NCBI GenBank assembly: GCA_938002995.1
Contig: CALKZN010000012.1
Coordinates: 1-52,222 of the forward strand
DNA length: 52,222 nucleotides
Origin: an uncultured Arenicellaceae bacterium
GTDB lineage: Bacteria; Pseudomonadota; Gammaproteobacteria; Arenicellales; Arenicellaceae
Direction: 5' to 3'
Shown: in pieces, positions 8,832 through 17,792 of the stretch
Layout: each line of letters begins with the position of its first letter
Numbering within the stretch: position 1 is the stretch's first letter
The notes under the pieces: model-generated
Told to the model about the DNA's origin: nothing
Database searches by the model: none
What the model saw: the letters and a program-made list of their open reading frames with translations, nothing else
Program-made: the position numbers and the translations under genes

Positions 8832-9449
8832 CTATTTTTTCATTAATGCTTTCGCTTGTTTCACCCACTCATCACGCTTAATACGACCTTTGAAGGACAA
8901 TTTATCATCAAATTCACGAATATCTGCAGCTTTCCACACTGCAATTTGTGCAAATTGAGTAATACCTTCGTTATAGAGTTTTTCTTTTAATTTTGGTCCA
9001 ACGCCACTGATTAAAGTTAAATCATCTTTAGCAGAAGCTGTTGCTTTTTTAGCTGGCGCTTTTACTGATTCTTTTGGCAAATTTTGCGACTTACCATCTA
9101 ATAGTTCCTTTAATGCTTTATTTTTCGCATCTTTTTCTTTTATATCCTCTTCTAAGCCAAGATAGGCACTACGACAACTTTTGAGTTTTGAATTTGCTGT
9201 TTCTAATTCCATTTTTAAGGAATTAAGTTCTGCAGAAAGTTTGAGTGCGTCATTGTTCCCAGACGTATTTGCTGGCTTGCTATTTAATAACTCTGTTAAC
9301 CGAGCAATTTCTGCATCATCTTCAGCTTTGGTTGCTCTCATTTTTTGAAACAACTGCTGTAGTTTTACTTTTAAATCGCTTTCGCTTTTCAATAGTGACA
9401 TGTATTTTTCAACATTAACTTTGCCACCGACTAAACTTTCTTCGCTCAT
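8832..9449 (-). CDS. Coiled-coil protein with C-terminal helix-hairpin-helix domain (paralogue B)
   Basis: This 205-aa protein has a coiled coil (about 10-115), a Lys/Ala-rich linker, and a C-terminal helix-hairpin-helix module (about 138-205) with LISGVGPKLKEKLYNEGI and FKGRIKRDEWVKQAKAL. The module closely matches that of the adjacent gene at 7975-8784. Such H3TH-like modules are also found fused to ribosomal proteins or stand-alone in proteobacteria, and their role is mostly undefined. No signal peptide is present, so it is cytoplasmic. A near-consensus -35 hexamer and a palindrome lie upstream (9562-9589), so this gene is probably first in a two-gene unit. Confidence 0.75.
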   Translation of the reverse strand: MSEESLVGGKVNVEKYMSLLKSESDLKVKLQQLFQKMRATKAEDDAEIARLTELLNSKPANTSGNNDALKLSAELNSLKMELETANSKLKSCRSAYLGLEEDIKEKDAKNKALKELLDGKSQNLPKESVKAPAKKATASAKDDLTLISGVGPKLKEKLYNEGITQFAQIAVWKAADIREFDDKLSFKGRIKRDEWVKQAKALMKK

Positions 9450-9561
9450 GAAATTTCTCCAAATTTTGACAACTTTTTTCTTATTTTAGAACAAACTTAA
9501 TACTTAAAAAGTGCATATATTTTATTTTAACAGACAATAGTGTTAATGAGTTAAAGCAAAG

Positions 9562-9589
9562 TGTCAACTTTATACGTAATTCGTATAAA
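9562..9589 (-). promoter_or_regulatory. Palindrome beside TTGACA, putative operator/promoter
   Basis: A perfect inverted repeat (TTTATACG at 9569-9576 with CGTATAAA at 9582-9589, 5-nt spacer) sits next to TTGACA read on the minus strand (9562-9567). It lies immediately after the zapE stop codon and has no T-run, so an operator is more likely than a terminator. The matching -10 element is weak; TGTTAAAAT at 9524-9532 (minus strand) is an alternative extended -10. Confidence 0.4.
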
Positions 9590-9590
9590 T

Positions 9591-10730
9591 CTAAGTAATA
9601 TGGCCTTTAGCTAAATATTCAGTTGATTGCATTTCGCTTAGACGACTGACTGTCCGATCAAACTCAAATTTCACCTGTGGATTACGACCTACATACATCC
9701 CATCTGGTGATGATTCTGCAGAGATAATCAATTTGACATTGTGCTCATAAAAAACATCAATGAGGTTAATCAAGCGCCGAGCACTGTCTTCTTTATATTG
9801 ATCAAATACAGGGACATTTTCTAATAACAATGTATGAAATCGTTTAGCTAGTTCAATATAATCATTTTGTGATCGCGCTGTTTCACACAATTCAGAGAAT
9901 TCAAACCACACCACACCATCTGCCCAACGCTTTGTCTGCAGCTGTCGTCCTAAGACTTCAATTAGGTGATTTGGCTTGCCATCTTCTGGCGCCAATGCAG
10001 CAAAATTATAAGCTAAGCCTTGTTCAGCCTCTTTATTAATTGGCGTAAAATAAATATTGGCTTTTTCTAAAAACACCAAACGATAGTCAGTACCACCATC
10101 AATATTCACAACTTCAGTACGCTGATATAAAAGATCAATGGCGGGTAAAAACAAATCTCGCTGCAATCCGTGTTTATATAAATCCTTTGGTTCCGCATTG
10201 GAGGTCGCCACTAAAATAACGCCCATCGACATCAAATAGGTCATCAGCTTGCCAAGGATCACCGCATCTGCGACATCTGCCACAACAAATTCATCAAAGC
10301 ATAATACTCTTAGACGATCTGTTTCTGCCGGTCTGATCATTTTTGTCGCAATCAGCTTTAAAGGATCTTTCTTTTCGCGCAACTGTTTTAACTCATTATG
10401 AACTTCCTGCATAAATACATGAAAGTGAATCCGTTTTTTTTCAGCATTCGCGCTTAATGGTAAGCAATGATAAAAAGTGTCTACTAAATAAGTCTTGCCT
10501 CGGCCAACACCACCCCAAAAGTATAAACCCTTAATAGGTTTAGGAAGCTCTTGTCGCTCAAACAACTTAGTAAAAAAACCTTGCTTTTTAGACTGACGTT
10601 GAATTAAATCGTCGTATAGTCGTTGTAAATGTTCCACTGCTATACGTTGCGAATCATCTTCACGAAAATTTGGTTTTTTGAGATCCGCTTCGTAACAAGA
10701 AAGAGGAGTTGAATTTAGAGAAATTGTCAT
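9591..10730 (-). CDS. zapE: Cell division ATPase ZapE (AFG1-like)
   Basis: This is an AFG1-family P-loop ATPase; in E. coli ZapE associates with the Z-ring and helps division under stress. The Walker A motif GGVGRGKT is at residues 73-80 and the Walker B motif appears as VLCFDEF. The conserved AFG1 segments YFWGGVGRGKT, FHVFMQEVH and LVATSNAEP are present. The length of 379 aa matches the family (E. coli 375 aa). It is transcribed alone, leftward, and is separated from the divergent carbonic-anhydrase-like gene by 97 bp. Confidence 0.95.
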   Translation of the reverse strand: MTISLNSTPLSCYEADLKKPNFREDDSQRIAVEHLQRLYDDLIQRQSKKQGFFTKLFERQELPKPIKGLYFWGGVGRGKTYLVDTFYHCLPLSANAEKKRIHFHVFMQEVHNELKQLREKKDPLKLIATKMIRPAETDRLRVLCFDEFVVADVADAVILGKLMTYLMSMGVILVATSNAEPKDLYKHGLQRDLFLPAIDLLYQRTEVVNIDGGTDYRLVFLEKANIYFTPINKEAEQGLAYNFAALAPEDGKPNHLIEVLGRQLQTKRWADGVVWFEFSELCETARSQNDYIELAKRFHTLLLENVPVFDQYKEDSARRLINLIDVFYEHNVKLIISAESSPDGMYVGRNPQVKFEFDRTVSRLSEMQSTEYLAKGHIT

Positions 10731-10827
10731 ACGACCAAAGGCAAAGTAAACTTTTTCTAATTTTACTCTGAATTTTGCATGTGCGCATTATTCTTCAATT
10801 AATTATAAAAACATTAAATATCCCCAT

Positions 10828-11355
10828 ATGAGCAATATATATCCTTATAAAGGCGTCCTACCCATAATTGACCCTTCAACATTCACGGCGCCTAGTGCAG
10901 ATATTATCGGTGATGTAGTGATTGGCAAAGAATGCAGTATTTGGTTCAACACCACTATTCGGGGCGATGTCAACGAGATCCGTATTGGCAATCAAACCAG
11001 TATTCAAGACAATACAGTAATACATGTTGCCAGAAATGGGCAAGGCACTTATGTGGGTGATCGCGTAACGGTTGGACATGCAGTCATCCTTCATGCCTGC
11101 ACGATTGAAGACGATGTAGTCGTTGGCAACGGTTCTTGTGTCATGGACGATTGCCATGTTGAAAAAGGCGCTATTGTTGCCGCAAATGCCTTAATTCCAC
11201 CAGGCAAACGCGTAGGTGCGGGTGAGGTGTGGGCGGGCAATCCTGCAAAAAAATTACGTGATGTGCGTGAAGCTGAAGTTGATTTTTTTCATGATAATAT
11301 GTTGGACTACTGCACACTGGCAAAAGAATACAACGAGGAATTCAAAAGCAAATAA
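10828..11355 (+). CDS. Gamma-carbonic anhydrase family protein (YrdA-like)
   Basis: This 175-aa left-handed beta-helix protein of the hexapeptide-repeat family has repeated I/V-G-x-x motifs (IIGDVVIGKECSIW, RIGNQTSIQDN). Metal-binding histidines at the family positions are seen: His66 (VIHVA), His84 and His89 (GHAVILH). Members are trimeric, cytoplasmic and zinc-binding; only some have proven carbonic anhydrase activity, so the reaction is uncertain. Its TAA stop shares one base with the ATG of the downstream MscS-type channel, so the two are translationally coupled. Confidence 0.92.
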   Translation: MSNIYPYKGVLPIIDPSTFTAPSADIIGDVVIGKECSIWFNTTIRGDVNEIRIGNQTSIQDNTVIHVARNGQGTYVGDRVTVGHAVILHACTIEDDVVVGNGSCVMDDCHVEKGAIVAANALIPPGKRVGAGEVWAGNPAKKLRDVREAEVDFFHDNMLDYCTLAKEYNEEFKSK

Positions 11356-12236
11356 TGGACATATTAAGCACACTAACTCAACCTATCAATATTTTTTGGG
11401 TAGGTTTAGGATCTCTCGAAAAAAGCATTGCGATTATTGTTCTTTGTATCGCAACATTTTATTTTTTACGTTATTTCGTCATTCGCCGCTTAGAACGATT
11501 AACAGCTCATACCGAAAATGATCTCGATGATCGATTAATCCATTTTATTAAACAATTTTTATGGGTCGCCTTTTTTGTTGGTACTTTAGTTTGGGTGTTA
11601 AAAACTAACGGCATTGCAGTTTCACCCATTTTGGCTGGTGCAGGAATTTTTGGTGTCGCGGTAGGTTTTGCGGCAAAAGAAACCATTGCCGATATTTTAT
11701 CGGGGATTTTCTTAATTGTTGATCGACCCATTCGTATTGGCGACCGAGTTACTATTGATAAGATTGGTAAACACTGGGGAGGTTGGGGTGACGTTATCGA
11801 TATTGGTTTGCGTCGAACAATCATTCGCAATACCGATGGCGTTATTGTTAACTATCCAAACTCCTTGCTTTCCAGCGGAATCATTAAAAATTTCTCCATC
11901 GACCCAAAACCTGTCCGAGCACGAGTAAGGTTTCAAGTAGATTATTCCGCTGACCCAAATAGTGTTCGAAAAACTGTTCTTTCAGCTATCAATAAAGTTG
12001 AAGGGATTGTTCCAGAGACAACCACGATTGTTATTCGTTCCATGTGGGATGACGATCTAGGCCATCAATTATCTGGGGTACTTTATGAAGCTCGATATAT
12101 TTTAGAAGATGTCACACAACGAACAAACATTCGCTCTAAGGTATTAGAGAACATTATTTTAGGCTTTCAAGAACAAAAAATTCCAATGGCTTCTCATCCT
12201 GTTAATATTGTTAAGCAAAACATCATAAATCAATAA
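11355..12236 (+). CDS. MscS-family mechanosensitive channel
   Basis: This 293-aa inner-membrane protein has hydrophobic segments at about 20-40 and 60-85, then the glycine/alanine-rich pore helix (ILAGAGIFGVAVGFAAKE) and the MscS beta-domain (FLIVDRPIRIGDRV). The C-terminal domain is soluble. MscS channels release solutes on hypo-osmotic shock. It is shorter in membrane segments than the large MscK type and of standard small-MscS size. It starts at the ATG overlapping the stop of the gamma-carbonic-anhydrase gene. It could instead be a solute-specific YnaI/YbdG-like variant; the sequence does not decide. Confidence 0.92.
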   Translation: MDILSTLTQPINIFWVGLGSLEKSIAIIVLCIATFYFLRYFVIRRLERLTAHTENDLDDRLIHFIKQFLWVAFFVGTLVWVLKTNGIAVSPILAGAGIFGVAVGFAAKETIADILSGIFLIVDRPIRIGDRVTIDKIGKHWGGWGDVIDIGLRRTIIRNTDGVIVNYPNSLLSSGIIKNFSIDPKPVRARVRFQVDYSADPNSVRKTVLSAINKVEGIVPETTTIVIRSMWDDDLGHQLSGVLYEARYILEDVTQRTNIRSKVLENIILGFQEQKIPMASHPVNIVKQNIINQ

Positions 12237-12321
12237 GATCATTGAAAAGATGAAAAAATAGTTCACAGTTTTATCCCTTAGTTTCAATACAGATAGTTCT
12301 ATCCACAAACAATAGGCATCA

Positions 12322-13524
12322 ATGACATCAAAATCTAAAACATCCGCAGAGTTTTTCTCTGACTTTTTATGCCTAGAGTCGGCTAGTGGTCTCATATTGA
12401 TGTTCGCAGCGTTACTAGCCATCGTTTGTGCCAATTCGGCTCTAGAACCATTCTATGTATTATTGCTAGATACTCCAGCAGTAATCAAAATTGGCGCATT
12501 GGAAATTGCCAAGCCATTATTGCTATGGATCAATGATGGTTTGATGGCAGTATTCTTTTTTTTGGTTGGGTTAGAATTAAAACGCGAACTCATTGAAGGA
12601 CAATTATCTGATAAACGCAACATCATCCTACCTGGCATTGGTGCTATCGGCGGGATGTTATTTCCTGCCTTATTCTATCTGTACTTTAATGCTGATGATC
12701 CGGTCGCCGTCAAAGGCTGGGCAATTCCCGCCGCAACTGATATCGCCTTCGCCTTAGGCGTATTAGCATTGCTTGGCTCCCGCGTACCCATATCAATTAA
12801 AATTTTTATTACATCACTCGCAATTTTCGATGATATTGGCGCAATTGTTATTATCGCCGCGTTTTACACCTCAAAGATATCACTCATGGCATTAGTCGTC
12901 GTCGCACTATGCATTCCTGTTTTGTATGCCATGAACAAGAAAAATATCATCCGCAAAAGCCCGTATATTCTAATCGGCATAATTATGTGGATAGCCACAT
13001 TAAAATCAGGCGTTCACGCCACCTTAGCAGGTGTGGTCCTAGCTATGTTTATTCCAATGCGAGATAAAAATGATGAAACAATCTCACCATTAAAAAGCCT
13101 AGAACACGACTTACACGGCATCGTCGCTTTTTTCATATTACCTGTTTTTGCTTTTGCCAATGCTGGTCTAAACCTCAAAGGCGTCGGCATGGATCAAATC
13201 ACTCACCCAGTCCCGATTGGTATTGCACTAGGACTTTTCTTTGGCAAACAAATTGGTATTTTTGGTTTATGCTGGCTGGCTATTAAGCTAAAACTTGCAC
13301 CTCTTCCAAATCAGATGAATTGGGGAGCGTTATATGGAGCATCTGCTCTATGCGGAATTGGCTTTACAATGAGCTTATTTATTGGTTCACTCGCCTTTGA
13401 AGAAACCGGCGTCAACTTACTTTTTGATGAACGTTTAGGCATTATTATTGGTTCACTCCTATCTGGGGTTGTAGGATTTATTGTGCTAAGAATTTGCTTG
13501 AAAGAACCTTCTAAAGAAAGCTAA
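12322..13524 (+). CDS. nhaA: Na+/H+ antiporter NhaA
   Basis: This 400-aa polytopic inner-membrane antiporter exports Na+ in exchange for H+, for pH and salt homeostasis. The family's critical aspartates are present: Asp140 in AATDIAFALG and the pair Asp170-Asp171 in IFDDIGAIVIIA (equivalent to E. coli 133, 163 and 164). The conserved end GIGFTMSLFIG is also there. The length is close to the E. coli protein (388 aa), and about 11-12 membrane segments are visible. The 85-bp space before it suggests its own promoter, although the upstream genes run in the same direction. Confidence 0.97.
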   Translation: MTSKSKTSAEFFSDFLCLESASGLILMFAALLAIVCANSALEPFYVLLLDTPAVIKIGALEIAKPLLLWINDGLMAVFFFLVGLELKRELIEGQLSDKRNIILPGIGAIGGMLFPALFYLYFNADDPVAVKGWAIPAATDIAFALGVLALLGSRVPISIKIFITSLAIFDDIGAIVIIAAFYTSKISLMALVVVALCIPVLYAMNKKNIIRKSPYILIGIIMWIATLKSGVHATLAGVVLAMFIPMRDKNDETISPLKSLEHDLHGIVAFFILPVFAFANAGLNLKGVGMDQITHPVPIGIALGLFFGKQIGIFGLCWLAIKLKLAPLPNQMNWGALYGASALCGIGFTMSLFIGSLAFEETGVNLLFDERLGIIIGSLLSGVVGFIVLRICLKEPSKES

Positions 13525-13529
13525 ACAAT

Positions 13530-13625
13530 CTAATTATAAAAATTTCGAAATCGATAGAGTTCGAACTTCATCGCAATGGAAAATAAGGTCAAATACAGGA
13601 ATCCGATAACGATTGAAATAACCAT
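13530..13625 (-). CDS. Possible 31-aa membrane peptide downstream of yrfG
   Basis: A short frame encodes MVISIVIGFLYLTLFSIAMK followed by a basic tail, i.e. one plausible membrane helix. It lies 22 bp beyond the yrfG stop on the same strand and ends close to the nhaA stop. No clear ribosome binding site is visible and an overlapping frame of similar length exists, so this is weak evidence for a real gene. Confidence 0.15.
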   Translation of the reverse strand: MVISIVIGFLYLTLFSIAMKFELYRFRNFYN

Positions 13626-13647
13626 GCAGGACCATATTTCAAAACAC

Positions 13648-14301
13648 TCATATTAAGTTCGCCATCGGCATATCTAAAAATTCTTCAGTGTCTTTTTCAG
13701 GTTTTTGTGAATCGGGGTGACTGATAGCACGAAGATGTTTGATACCAAAATCTTGCGCTGTACGCAAAATAGGGACACTGTCATCGACAAACAAACTTCG
13801 CTCAGGGTCAAATGGGAATGCATCCTTAAGAGCCTGCCAAAAATGTGTTTGCTCTTTTGAAAAACCAAAATCATGCGAGCTAATTAGATGTTCAAAATGA
13901 GGTTCCAGTACTAAACGGTCACACTTGATCGTCAACACATCTCTATGGGCATTAGTCACCATCCAAACCTGCTTTCCCGATTTGTTTAAAAATTCGAGAA
14001 ACTTTTCTGCATGAGGACGAAAAGAGATTTTTTGGGCAACATCATAGGCCGCTTTTGTTGTCGCAATGTCGATATCAAATTCATTGCTCCAGTAATCAGT
14101 AGAATACCATTCAAGTTGACCATATTTTGCTGCCAAAATAGGTGTAATAGTACGCTTCGCCTGATCAATGCTTAAATCATGTTTGTCGGCATATAACTTT
14201 GGTAAATGTTCGACCCAATAGTAATTATCATAATGAAGGTCCAATAAGGTGCCATCCATGTCTAATAGGACCGTGTCAATTTGTTGCCAATCGATTATCA
14301 T
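13648..14301 (-). CDS. yrfG: HAD-family GMP/IMP nucleotidase YrfG
   Basis: This is a cytoplasmic HAD-superfamily phosphatase of 217 aa. Motif I is LLDMDGTLLDL, the YrfG-specific cap segment is HYDNYYWVEHLP, motif II lies in VTNAH and motif IV is LFVDDSVPIL. E. coli YrfG dephosphorylates GMP and IMP, and the cap sequence matches that subfamily well. The gene stands alone on the minus strand between nhaA and cysQ. The start at ATG 14301 is 65 bp from the divergent cysQ start. Confidence 0.9.
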   Translation of the reverse strand: MIIDWQQIDTVLLDMDGTLLDLHYDNYYWVEHLPKLYADKHDLSIDQAKRTITPILAAKYGQLEWYSTDYWSNEFDIDIATTKAAYDVAQKISFRPHAEKFLEFLNKSGKQVWMVTNAHRDVLTIKCDRLVLEPHFEHLISSHDFGFSKEQTHFWQALKDAFPFDPERSLFVDDSVPILRTAQDFGIKHLRAISHPDSQKPEKDTEEFLDMPMANLI

Positions 14302-14366
14302 CTAACTCTGATTACTCTATTTATTATTTTTTGTTACTTTAACAATATTTCTAGACTGAATACACC

Positions 14367-15197
14367 ATGAACATTGCTGATCTTGAAGCCTACTTAGAAA
14401 CCATCATTGATATTGCCCATGATGCAGGCGAACTGATTCTCGACGTATATAGCGATGACTTTGATGTAGAAACGAAAGGTGATGGAACGCCTTTAACTAT
14501 TGCCGACCAACGCTCACATAATTTGATTTGTAGTCGCCTTTTAGAGTTGACTCCTAATATCCCCATTCTCTCTGAAGAGTCAGAAAAAATAAGCTATGAA
14601 GAACGCAGCCGCTGGCGGACATATTGGCTAGTTGACCCACTTGATGGCACCAAAGAATTTGTCAAAAAATCGGGCGAATTCACCGTTAACATTGCATTAA
14701 TGCATGAAAACCAACCAGTGCTAGGTGTCGTACATACTCCGGTAAAACAATGGACTCACTGGGGAGTCCATGCTCGCGGCGCTTGGAAACAAGTTGGCTA
14801 TGGCGCCAAAGAACAAATTTTTGCCAAGCCCTATGCAGGCGGGGAAGCAATAGTCGTTGCTAGTAAATCTCATGGCCAAGCAAAATTAGAGCAATTTTTA
14901 GACAATGTTGAAAAGTCAGAAGGTAGCTACCAAGTCACCAACATGGGAAGCGCTTTAAAAATTTGCTTAGTCGCAGAAGGCATAGGTGATATTTATCCAC
15001 GCTTAGGTTTGACCAGTGAGTGGGACACTGCTTCAGCAGATATTATTATTCGTGAAGCAGGTGGCAAGATCATTCAAGCAAATGGCAAAGTTGTCGTCTA
15101 TAACAAACCGAATATACTTAACCCCTATTTCTTGGCAGTAGGCGCGGGAGATTATGATTGGTTACCATTATTAGACGGCATCGATACAAACCCGTAG
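14367..15197 (+). CDS. cysQ: 3'(2'),5'-bisphosphate nucleotidase CysQ
   Basis: This inositol-monophosphatase-fold enzyme removes a phosphate from PAP (3'-phosphoadenosine 5'-phosphate), a by-product of sulfate assimilation. The metal-binding motifs are seen as SEESE, the signature WLVDPLDGTKEF, and the C-terminal SEWDTASADIIIREAGG. The length of 276 aa is usual for CysQ (E. coli 246 aa) with a slightly longer tail. It sits close upstream of dapF (9 bp between the stop and the dapF ATG), suggesting co-transcription. Confidence 0.93.
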   Translation: MNIADLEAYLETIIDIAHDAGELILDVYSDDFDVETKGDGTPLTIADQRSHNLICSRLLELTPNIPILSEESEKISYEERSRWRTYWLVDPLDGTKEFVKKSGEFTVNIALMHENQPVLGVVHTPVKQWTHWGVHARGAWKQVGYGAKEQIFAKPYAGGEAIVVASKSHGQAKLEQFLDNVEKSEGSYQVTNMGSALKICLVAEGIGDIYPRLGLTSEWDTASADIIIREAGGKIIQANGKVVVYNKPNILNPYFLAVGAGDYDWLPLLDGIDTNP

Positions 15198-15206
15198 AAT
15201 TTGATT

Positions 15207-16076
15207 ATGATGAAACTTTCTTTCACAAAAATGCAAGGCTTAGGCAATGACTTTGTCGTGCTAGATTTTGTCAATAATCCTGTCTCTTTGACTAATGCGC
15301 AATTTGCACACATTGCAGATCGACGATTTGGAGTGGGTTGTGATCAAATTCTTATTGTTGAGAAAACAGATGAAGCCGACATTGATTTTCAATATCGAAT
15401 TATCAATGCTGATGGCAGTGAAGTTGGTCAGTGTGGCAACGGTGCTCGTTGTTTAGTTAAGTTTGTTCGCGAACAAGGGCTCACTGATAAGTCTTCAGTT
15501 CGGGTTGCTACTTCTACTAGCGTGATGGAACTTAAGGCCAATGAAAACGGCAGTGTCACTGTTGATATGGGCAAAGTCAGCTTTGCGCCTGACAGTATTC
15601 CATTTATTGTCGATGTTTCTAATAACAGCAATACAAATACTGAGCATGTTGTTAAACAACAAGACCTCTATAAAATTGATTTAGAAGGTGAGTCAGTTGA
15701 AGTCGCTGTGGCGAATATTGGCAATCCACATTGCCTATTGCTAGTCGATGATATTGATACTGCACCAGTAGAACGTATTGGCCCACAACTAGAATCACAT
15801 CATCGTTTCCCTGAAAAAGTAAATGTCAGTTTTATGCAAATGATCAGCCCAAGCGAAGTTAAATTACGCGTTTATGAGCGTGGCGCTGGCGAAACCATGG
15901 CTTGCGGCAGTGGTGCATGTGCTGCAGTAGCCATAGGCCAACAACTCGGCTTATTATGTGAAGAAGTTTTCGTACATTTACTTGGTGGCGATCTGCAAAT
16001 CTATCGAGAAGAACAAAGTAATGTGATGATGACTGGCGCTGCCGAATTTAGTTTCACTGGTGAAATAACACTATAA
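15207..16076 (+). CDS. dapF: Diaminopimelate epimerase
   Basis: The enzyme converts LL- to meso-diaminopimelate for lysine and peptidoglycan synthesis. Both catalytic cysteines are in their conserved settings: QCGNGARC in the N-terminal half and ACGSGACAAV in the C-terminal half. The start is taken as ATG 15207; the next codon is also ATG, and a TTG two codons upstream is less likely because the family begins near KLSFTKMQGLGND. The protein is about 289 aa, slightly longer than the E. coli enzyme (274 aa). It leads the dapF-DUF484-xerC cluster typical of gammaproteobacteria. Confidence 0.96.
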   Translation: MMKLSFTKMQGLGNDFVVLDFVNNPVSLTNAQFAHIADRRFGVGCDQILIVEKTDEADIDFQYRIINADGSEVGQCGNGARCLVKFVREQGLTDKSSVRVATSTSVMELKANENGSVTVDMGKVSFAPDSIPFIVDVSNNSNTNTEHVVKQQDLYKIDLEGESVEVAVANIGNPHCLLLVDDIDTAPVERIGPQLESHHRFPEKVNVSFMQMISPSEVKLRVYERGAGETMACGSGACAAVAIGQQLGLLCEEVFVHLLGGDLQIYREEQSNVMMTGAAEFSFTGEITL

Positions 16077-16082
16077 AATTTT

Positions 16083-16832
16083 ATGACTAAGACAAAAACG
16101 ACTAAAGTAAAAATTTCTGAAATGTCTCAAAGCGATCAAACACGCGCCTTAGCAGCCTTATTGAAAGCCCAGCCTGACATTTTACAACGTGAACCAAAAC
16201 TACTAGAAATTTTAGACTTGGATGACCCACAAGAAGGTAATGTGACATCACTGGCGAGCCGTCAATCGGAACGCCTTAAGGATGAATTGACTAAAAACAA
16301 GCGTCGCACTCAAGACTTGTTAGACAACGCTAAACACTACGATCAACTCACTAATAAAATTTATGATTTGATTTATGACCTAATGGCTTGCTCTAAAAGC
16401 GAAGAGGTTATTGATGTTATTGCGGCAAGATCCCCGCATTTATTTAACATTGAATTTGTTGAAATACGAGGAACATTAGGACTTGATGATACAGATAACC
16501 TCTCTGATTTCTTTAATAACGATATCGCTAAGGACAATGCCTATAAGCATGTCATTGAACGCTTAGCGCAAGGAAAATGTTTATGCAGTGATCGTTTTCC
16601 AGATTCTGTATTGAAATACTTTTTTACTGATCATAGTACTGAAATTAAATCCGTCGCCTTCATACCGCTGATAGGTAGAGACAATAATCCAAAGAATGCC
16701 TTTGGTATTTTGACTTATGGATCTAAAGAGAAAAGTAAATTCTCATCTGGGCTTCGTGGCACGGTTCATTTAGAACGTATTGGCAAAATTACCGCCTTGA
16801 CTCTTGAACGCATTTCCAAACAAGCCCAATAA
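16083..16832 (+). CDS. DUF484 family protein (YigA-like)
   Basis: This 249-aa cytoplasmic protein matches the DUF484 family, which lies between dapF and xerC in gammaproteobacteria. It has the N-terminal phrase LLKAQPDILQREPKLLEIL followed by LASRQSERLKDEL, a charged helical segment (residues 60-95), and a GAF-like remainder (about 95-245). The biochemical role of DUF484 is not established. It begins 6 bp after the dapF stop and is followed by xerC after 16 bp, so it is clearly in the operon. Confidence 0.9.
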   Translation: MTKTKTTKVKISEMSQSDQTRALAALLKAQPDILQREPKLLEILDLDDPQEGNVTSLASRQSERLKDELTKNKRRTQDLLDNAKHYDQLTNKIYDLIYDLMACSKSEEVIDVIAARSPHLFNIEFVEIRGTLGLDDTDNLSDFFNNDIAKDNAYKHVIERLAQGKCLCSDRFPDSVLKYFFTDHSTEIKSVAFIPLIGRDNNPKNAFGILTYGSKEKSKFSSGLRGTVHLERIGKITALTLERISKQAQ

Positions 16833-16848
16833 TTGTGATTAAATAACC

Positions 16849-17736
16849 ATGCGAGACGATGTTGAACAGTATCTACAAATTCTTACTGTTGAACGACGAC
16901 TTTCTGAACATACCATCAGCAATTACCGTCGCGACATTCAAAAACTCATCAACTATGCAGAGCAATACTCGCTTATTTTATGGCATGGATTAAATACCAA
17001 AGAAGCGCGACGTTTTGCCGCAAAATTACATGCCACAGGCCTCCATCCTAAAAGTATTCAACGCATACTGTCAGCTTGTCGTAGCTTATGCCATTTTTTA
17101 GTAGAACATCGCCACCTTAGCTTAAACCCCTTTGTGGACGTCCGCGCTCCAAAAGCGCCGAAAACACTGCCGAAAACACTAACCGCAGAACAATTATCTC
17201 AACTGATTGAAATCCAAGCAGATGACCCACTAAGCTTTCGGGATCAGGCATTTATGGAGTTATTTTATTCTTCAGGCTTACGGTTATCAGAATTGTGTGA
17301 TCTGAATTTAACCGATTTGATGTTTGATCAAGCATTGGTAAGGGTCACTGGCAAAGGCAATAAAACTCGTGACGTGCCAGTAGGTAGCATGGCAATCAAG
17401 GCATTAAAACAGTGGTTATTACAACGCAATAATTTACCTCTCAAAGACTATGACGCCGTTTTTGTCAGTAAATGGGGAAGGCGAGTCTCGCCTAGGAATA
17501 TTCAACAACGTTTGAAACATTGGGCAAAAAAACAAGGTTTGGATATTAATATCACCCCTCATATGCTCCGTCATAGTTTTGCTAGTCACATGTTGGAATC
17601 TAGCGGCGAACTTCGATCAGTTCAAGAACTGCTAGGACATGCCAATATCAGCACAACGCAAATTTATACACACCTTGACTTTCAACACCTAGCAAAAGTC
17701 TATGATCAAGCTCATCCTCGAGCTAAGAAAAAATAA
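16849..17736 (+). CDS. xerC: Tyrosine recombinase XerC
   Basis: XerC, with XerD, resolves chromosome dimers at dif. This 295-aa protein has the N-terminal SAM-like core-binding domain (about 1-90) and the catalytic domain with all expected residues: Arg144 (SGLRLSEL), Lys169 (VTGKGNKTR), His238 and Arg241 (HMLRHSFASH), His264 (LGHANISTT) and nucleophile Tyr273 (QIYTHLD). It is called XerC rather than XerD from the dapF-DUF484-xerC context and length. A terminator follows at once. Confidence 0.96.
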   Translation: MRDDVEQYLQILTVERRLSEHTISNYRRDIQKLINYAEQYSLILWHGLNTKEARRFAAKLHATGLHPKSIQRILSACRSLCHFLVEHRHLSLNPFVDVRAPKAPKTLPKTLTAEQLSQLIEIQADDPLSFRDQAFMELFYSSGLRLSELCDLNLTDLMFDQALVRVTGKGNKTRDVPVGSMAIKALKQWLLQRNNLPLKDYDAVFVSKWGRRVSPRNIQQRLKHWAKKQGLDINITPHMLRHSFASHMLESSGELRSVQELLGHANISTTQIYTHLDFQHLAKVYDQAHPRAKKK

Positions 17737-17746
17737 GCGTAAAAAA

Positions 17747-17772
17747 GGCACTTCTATACTATAGAAGCGCCT
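17747..17772. terminator. Bidirectional terminator between xerC and ppa
   Basis: A hairpin with an 11-bp stem containing one mismatch (AGGCACTTCTA at 17746-17756 with the matching arm at about 17762-17772) is flanked by an A-run on the left and TTTAAAAATT on the right. It lies between the convergent xerC and ppa genes. Confidence 0.75.
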
Positions 17773-17792
17773 TTAAAAATTCTGACACGTTA

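Noticed and set aside
12299-12307. CTATCCACA as a DnaA box before nhaA
   Set aside because: A single 8-of-9 match far from the origin cluster is expected by chance in AT-rich DNA.
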